Under the pieces are notes generated by a model. It was not told the DNA's origin and ran no database searches. It saw nothing but the letters and a program-made list of their open reading frames with translations. A DNA stretch of 64,000 nucleotides. Origin: Amorphoplanes digitatis. Lineage in GTDB: Bacteria > Actinomycetota > Actinomycetes > Mycobacteriales > Micromonosporaceae. Made by a program: the position numbers and the translations under genes. Where the stretch lies: the NCBI RefSeq assembly GCF_014205335.1, contig NZ_JACHNH010000001.1, positions 8,054,501 through 8,118,500 of the forward strand. The letters run 5' to 3'. Below, one piece after another: positions 1-7,459 of this stretch (position 1 is its first letter; the number at the start of each line of letters is the position of its first letter).

Positions 1-102
1 GAGACGACCCCCCGACATGCCGACCGTACCCGGTTGTGAATCCGGCCGACGGTATGGCTATCCTGTTGTTCGCTGCTGCGGGCGACCGCGGCGGCATGCC
101 CA

Positions 103-183
103 GGCGGGTTGCCCGAGCGGCCAATGGGAGCGGACTGTAAATCCGTCGCGAAAGCTACAGAGGTTCGAATCCTCTACCCGCCA
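103..183 (+). tRNA. tRNA-Tyr (anticodon GTA)
   Basis: The cloverleaf can be folded by eye. The acceptor stem pairs 103-109 (GGCGGGT) with 176-182 (ACCCGCC), with discriminator A at 183. The anticodon loop CTGTAAA carries GTA at 137-139. A long, class II variable arm follows, as in bacterial tRNA-Tyr, then a T arm with loop TTCGAAT between AGAGG and CCTCT. No CCA is encoded: the next bases are CA followed by AG. A terminator-like hairpin lies 10 bases downstream. tRNA genes are common integration sites, and the next 5 kb has accessory character. Confidence 0.95.
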
Positions 184-193
184 CAAGCACACA

Positions 194-235
194 GAACGGC
201 CCCGTGAGCTGCGGAAACGCGCTCCGGGGCCGTTC
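194..235 (+). terminator. Hairpin terminator after tRNA-Tyr
   Basis: An 11-bp perfect stem pairs 194-204 (GAACGGCCCCG) with 225-235 (CGGGGCCGTTC) around a 20-base loop, directly after the tRNA gene. There is only a short T-containing tail (TCGTTC), as is usual in high-GC actinobacteria. The position and stem strength support a transcription stop. Confidence 0.7.
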
Positions 236-397
236 TCGTTCAGTCCGGCTGAGTCCAGCCGAGTCCGGCTCGTCGCGAGCAGTTGTGGGCGTATCGTGGG
301 CAGGTCGATCATGCGTGTCCCTCTCCCGATACCCCCTTGCCCCGCGCCATCCCGGAGCCGGAGATCCCCGCCGGACGCGAGATGCGGAAGCCGTCCT

Positions 398-403
398 TAC
401 TAT
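398..403 (+). promoter_or_regulatory. Candidate -10 box for a leaderless barstar-like mRNA
   Basis: TACTAT matches the actinobacterial -10 pattern TANNNT and ends six bases before the GTG at 410. No Shine-Dalgarno sequence is visible before that GTG, so a leaderless transcript starting at or next to the start codon would explain both facts. No convincing -35 is visible. This is an inference from spacing only. Confidence 0.35.
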
Positions 404-409
404 CGCGCG

Positions 410-793
410 GTGACGACGGTCTACGTGCTCGACGGCAAGCGCATCAACAGCCTCGACGACTTCTATGCAGTCGTGGGTGAGGCGATGGGTTGTGGCGGGT
501 ACTTCGGGAGGAACCTGGATGCCTTCGCCGACTGCCTCCGCGGTGGGTTCGGCACGCCGGACGACGGTGACTTCAAGGTGGTCTGGCGCGACCACGAGCA
601 CAGCCGCAACGCGTTGGGGCACGCCGAGGTGATACGCAACCTGGAACACCAGATCCGGACGTGCCATCCAAGCCATCGCGAGTCGATGCGAGAACGGATC
701 AACGAAGCACGCGCCGGACGAGGCGAGACGGCGTTCGCCTGGCTGTTAGAGATCTTTGAGCAAGAAGTTCCCGGCCAGTTCCGCCTGGAGTAG
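410..793 (+). CDS. Barstar-family (ribonuclease inhibitor) protein
   Basis: The 127-residue product matches the barstar fold pattern. It opens with a VYVLDGKRINSLDDFY strand-helix, followed by a GGYFGRNLDAFADCL segment that corresponds to the YYGENLDALWDCL hallmark helix of barstar. Barstar-family proteins block barnase-type RNases and act as immunity proteins against secreted or contact-delivered RNase toxins. The GTG at 410 is chosen because family similarity begins there and a -10-like TACTAT sits six bases upstream; upstream in-frame sequence has no family character. The C-terminal third (about residues 85-127) is longer than in classical barstar. No barnase-like gene is visible nearby, so this looks like an orphan immunity gene. 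Confidence 0.8.
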   Translation: MTTVYVLDGKRINSLDDFYAVVGEAMGCGGYFGRNLDAFADCLRGGFGTPDDGDFKVVWRDHEHSRNALGHAEVIRNLEHQIRTCHPSHRESMRERINEARAGRGETAFAWLLEIFEQEVPGQFRLE

Positions 794-914
794 GCCGGAG
801 GCCGCCAGCAGGCCGAGCGCGTCCGGCCCGCGCCGCGATTGGGCGGCGCGTTGATCCATACAAGAGCAATTCGGCAGTGGTTGGATCGCCGGCTGACCAT
901 CTCCACAGCGAGGT

Positions 915-1306
915 GTGAAGTGGAGACTTCGGAATCACAGCCAAGCGCCGATCTTCGACCTCCTCGTCTGGATGGACGAGTGGGAGGACAACCGCTGGGG
1001 CGAGGTGATCGAGGACCAGGCCACCGGCACGGCCAAGTGCGATCCCCCTTGCCCTTCGACTCGTATCCCTATGACCCCCGCGAGTCCTTGGTGAGAGTCG
1101 AGTTCACCGATGCCGCAGGTCTCCGCTGGACGCGCACGATGGGACAGCAGCCGAAGCGATACGTACCGTCGCTGGAGGAGTGTCAAGCACTGGCGTTCGT
1201 AAACGGCAATCTTTCGAACCTGCCCAAGTGGCTACCTCGTTGGATGCGGTCTTGGGACGATCGGCGCTTGAGGCGCGATCAGTTCGACGACAGCCCACCG
1301 TTCTAG
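915..1306 (+). pseudogene. Frameshifted remnant of an actinobacterial hypothetical protein
   Basis: Two protein-like stretches lie in different frames. From 915 the frame reads WRLRNHSQAPIFDLLVW and continues to about 1048. Then a run of five C at 1044-1048 breaks it, and the remainder continues one base out of frame as LPFDSYPYDPRESLVRVEF through FTDAAGLRWTR to a stop at 1304-1306. Together they resemble the C-terminal half of a common actinobacterial family whose members carry an N-terminal membrane or coiled-coil part, which is missing here: a stop at 894-896 closes the frame upstream. This is therefore probably both 5'-truncated and frameshifted by one missing base, or a sequencing error in the C run. 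Confidence 0.6.
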
Positions 1307-1629
1307 TTCCACCAGAGGACCTTGACCCGCTGGAGAAACACTTCGCGCGGTGATTGTCGAGCCGTAAGGCGAAGGCGTTCGGGTCTTCTCCGCGGCGAGG
1401 GGCGAGGTTGCTGGCCACATCTACCGGGTGCCGGGAGATCTCAATCTTCTCGATCACCGGGCTGCTGCAGGCCGGGCTCCACCCGCAGGTGCTCGCCGCG
1501 CCGCAGCAGACGCATGAGGATCTTTCATGTCTTCAAGGAGGCGACGCCTCTGCTTTGCGTCGGCGTCGACGGTTCCAGCCCTGCCGCAGGCGAGACATAC
1601 AAAGCCTGCGTCAACTATCCCTTCTTCCA
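1307..1629. other. Gene-free stretch between pseudogene and nuclease gene
   Basis: No convincing gene is seen. Short open frames exist on both strands, including a minus-strand frame over about 1322-1457, but none shows a recognisable family, a ribosome-binding site or normal codon bias. Base composition falls gradually toward the lower-GC gene on the right. The stretch probably holds decayed DNA. Confidence 0.4.
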
Positions 1630-2583
1630 CTAGAGCCGCGAACGGTTCTCAACCCAAGCGTCGAAGAGGCGCCTATTCTTGGGCTCTCCGAGGTTCTTGA
1701 GTAGCCATTGAGGGTCAAAGTATCGCGCGTTCTCAACAAGCTTTCGAGAGACTGACTCGAGGTAGCCAAAGAAGCGAACATCGAGATAGGCATCGAGCTT
1801 CTGGCAGCTTACTACTTCAACCGTGAAGGTTCCTGAAAGTTCGTCCTCCTGAAGCTCCCTCGTAACGATGGCCCAATCAACTTCCCTGACAGCTGTATCG
1901 CCGTCCTTGACGGAGACAGCATAGATCGGTCCGGCCGTGATCAGAATCGGATAGTAAAAGGAAAATACCGGCACCTCGATCTCAGCTTCCCTACCCTCCT
2001 CAACGAAGTTGAATCTAGGCCTGTCAGCAATCGCCTTGGCTAGCGGGTAGATAATACTGTCGAATACCCCATCGTTCGTTGCACGCCACCTCCCTCCCTG
2101 CAGGTTCATTCTAATTAGTTGATTCCCGACGAAACCATCACCTCCCGGGGCTCCCGGCAGCTTGTCTAAACCTAGGTAGTACAGGGTGTGCGCATATCCG
2201 ATATTAGTGAACTCGAGGTGCAAGGGGTCGAATTCAGTGTTAAACCCGCAGCTGCCAAATACCCCGCGCCTTTCCTTTTGCTGCCCGATCAGCACGAATG
2301 GGTTCTGGGTATTCTTGCACTCCACGATCATCTCAGCCGTTAGAAATGGCGCACCTAGGCTGCGGTCGCCCGCATAGGCGCTCCACTCGCCAGTTACGTC
2401 ACTTTCTCTGGTCTTTCCTGTTGTCTTGTCCCTGAAGGCACTACCAACTTGGACCGACTCGATCCCGCGCCGAGTCAAGTGTTGAGCCACGCGCTGTTCA
2501 AGCAGAAATCCTGTCTGGTCGAGAGCTGCGATCAGGTCTGCCTCGCCAGGCTTAGGGAAGGACTTGCCGCTTTCGTTGGTCAT
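1630..2583 (-). CDS. PD-(D/E)XK nuclease-like protein, probably horizontally acquired
   Basis: The 317-residue product has the ordered signature of a restriction-endonuclease-like fold. An N-terminal helix carries GFLLEQRVAQHL (Glu29), an acidic strand follows (ESDVTGEW, Asp62), then MIVECKN with Glu88-Cys89-Lys90 as the E-x-K pair. Such proteins cut or repair DNA; many stand-alone ones are defence or mobile-element nucleases, but the target here cannot be told. ATG at 2583 is preferred over an upstream in-frame TTG because AAGGGAGA lies about ten bases before it. The gene is visibly poorer in G+C (near 52% by eye) than all its neighbours and uses A/T-ending codons, which points to recent transfer. 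No methyltransferase or helicase partner is adjacent. Confidence 0.65.
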   Translation of the reverse strand: MTNESGKSFPKPGEADLIAALDQTGFLLEQRVAQHLTRRGIESVQVGSAFRDKTTGKTRESDVTGEWSAYAGDRSLGAPFLTAEMIVECKNTQNPFVLIGQQKERRGVFGSCGFNTEFDPLHLEFTNIGYAHTLYYLGLDKLPGAPGGDGFVGNQLIRMNLQGGRWRATNDGVFDSIIYPLAKAIADRPRFNFVEEGREAEIEVPVFSFYYPILITAGPIYAVSVKDGDTAVREVDWAIVTRELQEDELSGTFTVEVVSCQKLDAYLDVRFFGYLESVSRKLVENARYFDPQWLLKNLGEPKNRRLFDAWVENRSRL

Positions 2584-2686
2584 ACGCCGAATGTCTCCCT
2601 TACTTGCGGTCAACGAGATCGAAAATGAGGAGGTGTTCCTGCCACGCAGCCCGTGCGTGGTCCGCGGCAGCAGAGACCAGGTCGCG

Positions 2687-4003
2687 CTAGGCGTTGGGGC
2701 GGCTGGGGTTGGGTTTCCATGCGGTTCGGTCCGTCCAGGCGCCGGCGCCGACGGCGGGGGCCGGGAAGGGGACGGTGTCGTGGCCGCGGGTGCCCAGGTC
2801 CGGGCGTTCCTTGCGTTCCTGTTCGTCGATCTTCAGCAGGCTGGCGGCTAGTTCGACGGCGTTCTTCTCGGCGTCGATCATGTAGTCCATGAAGAACGTG
2901 GTGGCCTTGATCAGCGCCTGCTCGGGGTTGGTGCACGGGGAGAAGAGGCTGTTGGCGTCTGCGATGTAGGTCTTCATCGCTTCGAGCAGGGTGGCGATGC
3001 GCTCGTAGCCGGTGGTGGCGTACGCGTTGCGGAGGCCTTCGAGGAGGCTGGCGGCCTTCTTGCCCTCCTCGGCCAGCCACGCCGCCTGGGCCTGGACCAG
3101 GGAGAGCCACGCGCCGGCGCTCTGGGCGTACTGGATGAAGGCTTCGGAGGCGTTGCCGTTCCAGTAGCGGGCGAGGCTCTTGGTTTCCTCGTCCATGTTG
3201 GTGCGGGCCTCGGCGTACGTGTTCGCGACCGAGTGCATCAGGTCCGCGCGGTTCCGGATCACCTTGGGCGCGGTACGCCAGGCGTGGATGATCAGGTCGT
3301 TGAGGGGCATGCGGATGCCGGTGCCGAGGTCGGTGAGGATCGCTTCGAGTTGCAGGAGCTCGCTGCGGTAGTCCTGGACGAACTCGTCCAGGCGGTCCTT
3401 CTCGCCGTTCTCGTAGTAGGTGGTCCGGCCGCCGCTGAAGCCGAGGTCGTTGCCGTCGGTGGTGCCGATGGTGATGGGTTCCTCGACCGCGCGGGTGCTG
3501 GGCAGGGTTTCGTGGCGGGTCGCGGTGAGCTTTTCGTTGCCGGGCGGGATGACCACGGTGGGGCGTTCGTCGCCGAGCTGGTGTCGGTCGCGGGGCGGGA
3601 GAATGGTGCCGCTGCCGCCGCGGCGGGTGCTGATGCCGGGGACATAGCCGTCGCTGACCGGCAGGTACGGCGCCAGGTCCCGGTTGACGGTGTCGAAGCT
3701 GGTCTCGACCGTGAGGTCGGTGCCTTCGTAGTCGGTGGCGATCTGGAGCAGGCCGTCGGCCACGCGGTCCATCTCGGTCCGGGCGGTGATGGCCTCGTCG
3801 ACGCGGGCGTCGACGGAGACCTGCCAGTCACGCGCGAGGCGGTCGGAGACGCCGGGCAGGGAGCCCCAGGCCGCCTTGGGTACGGCGCCGATGTCGCCGA
3901 GGTAGCGACGGATCGCGCCGTAGGTGACGGAATCCTCGTAACGTTCGACGCCGTACGCGACCAGCTGGCGGGTCTCGACTTGCAGGGTGGAGGTGTCGGT
4001 CAT
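2687..4003 (-). CDS. Large WXG100-superfamily-like protein
   Basis: This 438-residue, mostly helical protein has two helical-hairpin regions. The first is near residues 28-95. The second is near 265-390 and contains the turn ARYWNGNASEAF (WNG at 281-283), which matches the W-x-G hallmark of ESX/type VII secretion substrates. A long charged middle (100-230) and a Pro-rich tail (405-438) surround the second region. No toxin domain follows the tail. It is the last gene of a four-gene minus-strand operon and overlaps the upstream gene by ATGA. It may be a secreted substrate or a structural partner. No ESX ATPase (EccC) or other secretion gene is in the window. Confidence 0.65.
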   Translation of the reverse strand: MTDTSTLQVETRQLVAYGVERYEDSVTYGAIRRYLGDIGAVPKAAWGSLPGVSDRLARDWQVSVDARVDEAITARTEMDRVADGLLQIATDYEGTDLTVETSFDTVNRDLAPYLPVSDGYVPGISTRRGGSGTILPPRDRHQLGDERPTVVIPPGNEKLTATRHETLPSTRAVEEPITIGTTDGNDLGFSGGRTTYYENGEKDRLDEFVQDYRSELLQLEAILTDLGTGIRMPLNDLIIHAWRTAPKVIRNRADLMHSVANTYAEARTNMDEETKSLARYWNGNASEAFIQYAQSAGAWLSLVQAQAAWLAEEGKKAASLLEGLRNAYATTGYERIATLLEAMKTYIADANSLFSPCTNPEQALIKATTFFMDYMIDAEKNAVELAASLLKIDEQERKERPDLGTRGHDTVPFPAPAVGAGAWTDRTAWKPNPSRPNA

Positions 4004-4284
4004 GAGTGCCCCGGTGGTGTGAAGGCCCTGACGCCGACCGGTGAGCCGAAATAGTCGATGCGCAGCTGCCGATACTTATGGTGGTGGTCGGCCAGGGTGG
4101 CCAGCAGCGCACTGCGGATCTCGGCCGCGATCTCGGTGTCGGCGAGCGTGCGCAGCATGCCGGGCCGGATCCTGACGTCGAGTTCGCCGTCGCCGGCCCG
4201 GGTCACTGTGACCCACCCATAGGTTGAGGTACCGGTGGCGTGGATCGCGGCGACGTCGTCCTGGTAGCGCTCGAGCCGGCCCAT
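4000..4284 (-). CDS. YbaB/EbfC-like small protein in WXG operon
   Basis: The 94-residue product follows the layout of YbaB/EbfC-family proteins: an N-terminal helix, then a beta stretch (STYGWVTVTRAGDGELDVRI), then a helix in which residues select positions of a chromosome-associated dimer (RTLADTEIAAEIRSALLATL). Diverged copies of this family often sit next to WXG100 genes in Micromonosporaceae; that is recollection, not something shown here. Its stop codon overlaps the start of the WXG100-like gene (ATGA), so the two should be translated together. A role as DNA-binding or as chaperone for the WXG protein is inference. Confidence 0.5.
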   Translation of the reverse strand: MGRLERYQDDVAAIHATGTSTYGWVTVTRAGDGELDVRIRPGMLRTLADTEIAAEIRSALLATLADHHHKYRQLRIDYFGSPVGVRAFTPPGHS

Positions 4285-4294
4285 CGCCGCTCCC

Positions 4295-4861
4295 CTACTT
4301 GGTCTCGTCGAGGGTGAGGGCCTGCTCGGCGGCCTTGCGGGCGATGTCGCGGGAGAACGGCAGGGCGTCGTCCCTGTTCTCGTCGCGGATCGAGGTCGAG
4401 GCGGTCATCTTCAGCCAGCGGCCGTCCTTCGCGGCGATGACCGTCCCGTGCGCGAAGTCCCCGACCACCGCCGAGCAGGCGCGAAACGCCACATAGCCGT
4501 CCGGGACTCCACCGGGATCCGCGGTGCCGTCGCATTGCTCGTCGGCCACGCGTTGCCGGAGTACCTCAGCGTCTGACTCGCCGCTGATGAAGACCCGCAG
4601 CCGGCCCGCGAACCGTTGATCGGTCGAGGCATAGGCAAGCTCGCACTGGGCCGCCGAGTCGGTCGCGGTCCGACCGGGATCCTCTTCGCTGACCGACCAG
4701 GCGCCGGCGGCGACGCTGGGCATCGCGACGGTCAGGTCGGAGCAGGTCGGCACCCAGGGGTCGCCGCCTGTCCACGGCTTCCATGACCACAGACCGGCGG
4801 CGAACCCGACGACCGCCAAGGTCGCACCGGCCGCGACAGCCGGACCCCGCGTCGCCGTCAC
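4295..4861 (-). CDS. Membrane-anchored hypothetical protein in WXG operon
   Basis: This 188-residue protein has an N-terminal hydrophobic segment (about residues 8-25, AVAAGATLAVVGFAAGLWSW) and an extracytoplasmic remainder with several cysteines, including PTCSDLTVAMPS, a Cys in AAQCELAY, DEQCDGTAD and FRACSAVVG. Even-numbered cysteines suggest disulfides. No family is recognised. The GTG at 4861 overlaps the preceding stop by GTGA, and the next gene follows after ten bases. It may act as a surface partner of the WXG100-like protein, by context only. Confidence 0.6.
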   Translation of the reverse strand: MTATRGPAVAAGATLAVVGFAAGLWSWKPWTGGDPWVPTCSDLTVAMPSVAAGAWSVSEEDPGRTATDSAAQCELAYASTDQRFAGRLRVFISGESDAEVLRQRVADEQCDGTADPGGVPDGYVAFRACSAVVGDFAHGTVIAAKDGRWLKMTASTSIRDENRDDALPFSRDIARKAAEQALTLDETK

Positions 4862-5076
4862 GACCGCAGCCCCCGGCCACCCCCGGAGGACGCCTGCTGA
4901 AGTGAGGCGAGAGCGAGGCGGGCCGCTGCTCGTACCTGACGCGCCAATGTCTCATCGGAGTGCCTGTGCACACCTCGAAGCCGAACACCGATCTGACCGT
5001 CAGCACTGGCCAGAAGCCGGACCGAGCCGTCCGGCGAGGCCACATCCACATCGGGACGCCACTCGTCGTGCTGCAC
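4858..5076 (-). CDS. Second YbaB/EbfC-like small protein, first gene of WXG operon
   Basis: This roughly 72-residue protein has the beta stretch and terminal helix typical of the same family as the gene at 4000-4284: DVDVASPDGSVRLLASADGQ, then SDETLARQVRAAARLALASL. The N-terminal helix of YbaB is short or absent. GTG at 5076 is chosen because GAGGGGGAGGGG ends six bases upstream; an in-frame GTG at 5100 lacks a ribosome-binding site. It heads the operon 5076-2687, and the next start overlaps its stop (GTGA). Two diverged copies flanking a membrane protein suggest a hetero-oligomer, which is inference. Confidence 0.55.
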   Translation of the reverse strand: MQHDEWRPDVDVASPDGSVRLLASADGQIGVRLRGVHRHSDETLARQVRAAARLALASLQQASSGGGRGLRS

Positions 5077-5332
5077 AGTCGGCCCCTCCCCCTCGGCCAC
5101 GCCATCGTAGCGACACCGTGCCTACGCATGGTGTCCCATCGATGCCGCACCGTGCAGATCGGCGGGAGGGGTCCGGGTGACTCCGTGGCCGGTGTCGGGG
5201 GTCACGGCAGTGAACGGTGGCGCCGCGCGCCGAACGCTTAGGTCGTAGGCGGCGCATGCCGATGATGCGATCGGTCGGTCACTCAGGCGGGCCTCGCCCA
5301 GGGTGGCGGCACTTGCCTTCGGGGAGTCTGTG

Positions 5333-6001
5333 ATGGATCCGAACGAAGCCCGCAAGGACCAGATCATCGCCGCTTACGCGGCAGGTGAAGCGGTGGAGTC
5401 TGTCGCAGCTCGCTTCTACACCGATCCAGCAGAGATCGAGCGCATTGTGGCTGAGGTGACCATGCCCTCAGGCCTGGCGCCCGGCTGGCACTCGACCGAC
5501 ACCAGGCCCCAGCCGCATCCGCCATGGCATGGCGCGCCCTTGTCGTCTCCTTACTCGGCTGCGCCCCAGGCTTACCCGGCCACGGCGCATGCCTATGGAT
5601 CCAATGCGCCGGCCCACCACGGCCCGTGGCAGCACCCCCAAGCTCCGATGCCCTACAACGCCGTGCCGGGCTGGCCCTATGGCACACCGGGCGGTGGATA
5701 TCCGTATGGAGGCCAGGCCGCCCCCGGCCAGCCCCACAGTCCGTATCCATGGATCCAGCCGCAGATGCCCCCAGGAGTTCACCCGTACCCGATCGCCGGC
5801 CGACTGCCGGACCGCGGGGTCGCCAACGTCGTCGGGTTCACAATCCTGCTTGGGTTCTTCGGGATCATCTACGCGGCCATACAGGCCAACCGGGCTCGCG
5901 CGATCGGCTGGCCCCAGCAGCAGTACTGGGTCGCCTTCGCGATTACCTTCTGCTGCCAGCTTTTCCTCTTCCTTGTCTTGTTGACAGGCGTCGGAAGCTA
6001 A
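5333..6001 (+). CDS. HTH-like N-terminus, Pro/Tyr/Gly-rich linker, two-TM membrane protein
   Basis: The 222-residue product has three parts. Residues 6-42 read like a small helix-turn-helix (QIIAAYAAGEAVESVAARFY, then DPAEIERIVAEV). Residues 45-160 are very rich in Pro, Tyr, Gly, His and Gln and look disordered. Residues 164-183 and 199-220 are hydrophobic membrane segments separated by a short basic loop. ATG at 5333 is preferred over upstream in-frame codons because GGGGAG lies seven bases before it. The combination resembles actinobacterial DUF4190-type membrane proteins with low-complexity cytoplasmic tails. No function is assignable. Confidence 0.6.
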   Translation: MDPNEARKDQIIAAYAAGEAVESVAARFYTDPAEIERIVAEVTMPSGLAPGWHSTDTRPQPHPPWHGAPLSSPYSAAPQAYPATAHAYGSNAPAHHGPWQHPQAPMPYNAVPGWPYGTPGGGYPYGGQAAPGQPHSPYPWIQPQMPPGVHPYPIAGRLPDRGVANVVGFTILLGFFGIIYAAIQANRARAIGWPQQQYWVAFAITFCCQLFLFLVLLTGVGS

Positions 6002-6260
6002 CTCCACCCGCTACCGCGCTTTCGGTCGCCCGTACTCGCGTGAGGCTCCGAACAGAGACAGAAGATCCCCCGCAGACCGGTGTTGTTGCTGGTCAACGGA
6101 GTATTTCTTCACTGTGGGCTTCACCTCGGCGCAGGCCAGGTACGGCGTAAAGAAGGCCGGCCTCTGACGCAGCGCGGGAGACAGCGGTCAGCCGGCCGCC
6201 CTCCGCACGGGCTCGGCGATCACCCCATGCTGGTGAGCCGACCTCGTTACACTGCGCCGA

Positions 6261-7055
6261 ATGGATCAGCCGGCACCGCACACCGTCGAATCCCTGGCGT
6301 CCGACCTGCGCGCGCTCGGTGTAGCCGCGGGCGACGTGGTGCTGCTGCACTCTTCGATCCGCAGCCTCGGGTTCGTGGCCGGCGGCGCGCAGGCGGTCGT
6401 GCAGGCGCTGCTGGACGTGCTCGGGCCCGGCGGCACCCTCGTCGTGCCGACGCAGACGTCCGAGAACACCGACCCGGCCGGGTGGTCGCGGCCGCCCGTG
6501 CCCGAGGCGTGGTGGCCGGTGATCCGCGCGCACACCCCGCCGTTCGACCCGGCGCGGACTCCGAGCCGGGGCATGGGCGTCATCGCCGAGACGGTCCGCA
6601 CGTGGCCGGGTGCGGTGCGCAGTGACCACCCGCAGGTCTCGTTCGCCGCGGTGGGCGGGCGGGCCGCCGAGATCGTCGGCGGGCACCGGCTCGACGACGC
6701 GTTCGGCGAGACCTCGCCGCTGGGCGCGCTGTACCGGCTCGGCGGCAAGGTGCTTCTGCTCGGCTGCGGCCACGGCTCGAACACCTCGCTGCACCTCGCG
6801 GAGTATCGGCAGGCCTCCCCGCCGCGGGTGGTCACCGGATCGTCGGTCCGGCAGCCGGACGGGACGGGTCGGTGGACGACCTGGTTCGACGTCGATGCCG
6901 ATGAGGGCGACTTCGAGCGACTCGGTGCCGACTTCGAGGCAACCGGCGCCGCGGTGGTCGGCCGGGTCGGCGGCGCGACGGCCCGCCTGATGTCCCAGCC
7001 GGCGGCGGTCGACTTCGCGACTGCCTGGCTGGCGGCGAACCGCGCCTATCCGTAG
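6261..7055 (+). CDS. Aminoglycoside N(3)-acetyltransferase family protein
   Basis: This 264-residue protein is the length expected for the AAC(3) family, which transfers acetyl from acetyl-CoA to the 3-amino group of 2-deoxystreptamine antibiotics or to other amines (for example FrbF or YokD relatives). Family landmarks are visible: GVVAGDVVLLHSSIRSLG-type N-terminus, LLDVLGPGGTLVVPTQT, the RSDHPQVSFAAVG segment, GALYRLGGKVLLLGCG, and HLAEY with its conserved Glu. The reading starts at ATG 6261. No resistance context is nearby, so the natural substrate is open. The tail overlaps the convergent remnant at 7046 by ten bases. Confidence 0.85.
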   Translation: MDQPAPHTVESLASDLRALGVAAGDVVLLHSSIRSLGFVAGGAQAVVQALLDVLGPGGTLVVPTQTSENTDPAGWSRPPVPEAWWPVIRAHTPPFDPARTPSRGMGVIAETVRTWPGAVRSDHPQVSFAAVGGRAAEIVGGHRLDDAFGETSPLGALYRLGGKVLLLGCGHGSNTSLHLAEYRQASPPRVVTGSSVRQPDGTGRWTTWFDVDADEGDFERLGADFEATGAAVVGRVGGATARLMSQPAAVDFATAWLAANRAYP

Positions 7056-7387
7056 AGGTGGCGGCGGACCAGTGCGTCGTGTTCGAGGATGGTGTCGACG
7101 ACCTTCCAGAACTCGGCGAGCCGGGGGTGGCTCAGCCCCTGCTCGCGGCTGAGCTTCTGGCCGAACATCGGGTCGTCGGGCGTGGCGGCGCCGCCGTCGA
7201 CGAGCGTCGCGGCGGGCGCCGGCGAGTTCGCGACGGGTCCGACCCGGCAGCCGAAGGTGAGGTGATCGTCGACCCGGTTCTCGCCCCAGGTGCCGAAGAT
7301 CGCGTCGATCCAGGTCTCGTGCACGCCGTCGTGGTGGTAACAGCTGGCGAAGTAGACGGCCAGCGCGGTGTCGCCGGGGATGGAACC
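7046..7387 (-). pseudogene. 5'-truncated remnant of a conserved hypothetical gene
   Basis: About 113 residues of good protein-like sequence run from near 7387 to the stop at 7046-7048, with segments such as YFASCYHHDGVHETWID, DDHLTFGCRVGPV and PRLAEFWKVVDTILEHD. These resemble the C-terminal part of a family of actinobacterial hypothetical proteins. No ATG, GTG or TTG start with a ribosome-binding site lies at the N-terminal side, and coding character ends abruptly where the promoter region of the lipoprotein at 7460 begins. The front half seems to have been lost by deletion. Confidence 0.55.
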
Positions 7388-7459
7388 CCAGGGTAGAAGA
7401 CGTGCGGGCCGCCGATACCCTGTGTGCCGGTCAATGCTCGGCCAAAAGGGGAGGCGCCA

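Noticed and set aside
1..102. Possible second tRNA before tRNA-Tyr
   Set aside because: No acceptor-stem pairing or T-arm motif could be found.
1322..1457. Minus-strand frame with a moderately protein-like start (VIEKIEISRHPVDVASN)
   Set aside because: No ribosome-binding site or family match, and the frame loses coding character within 50 residues.
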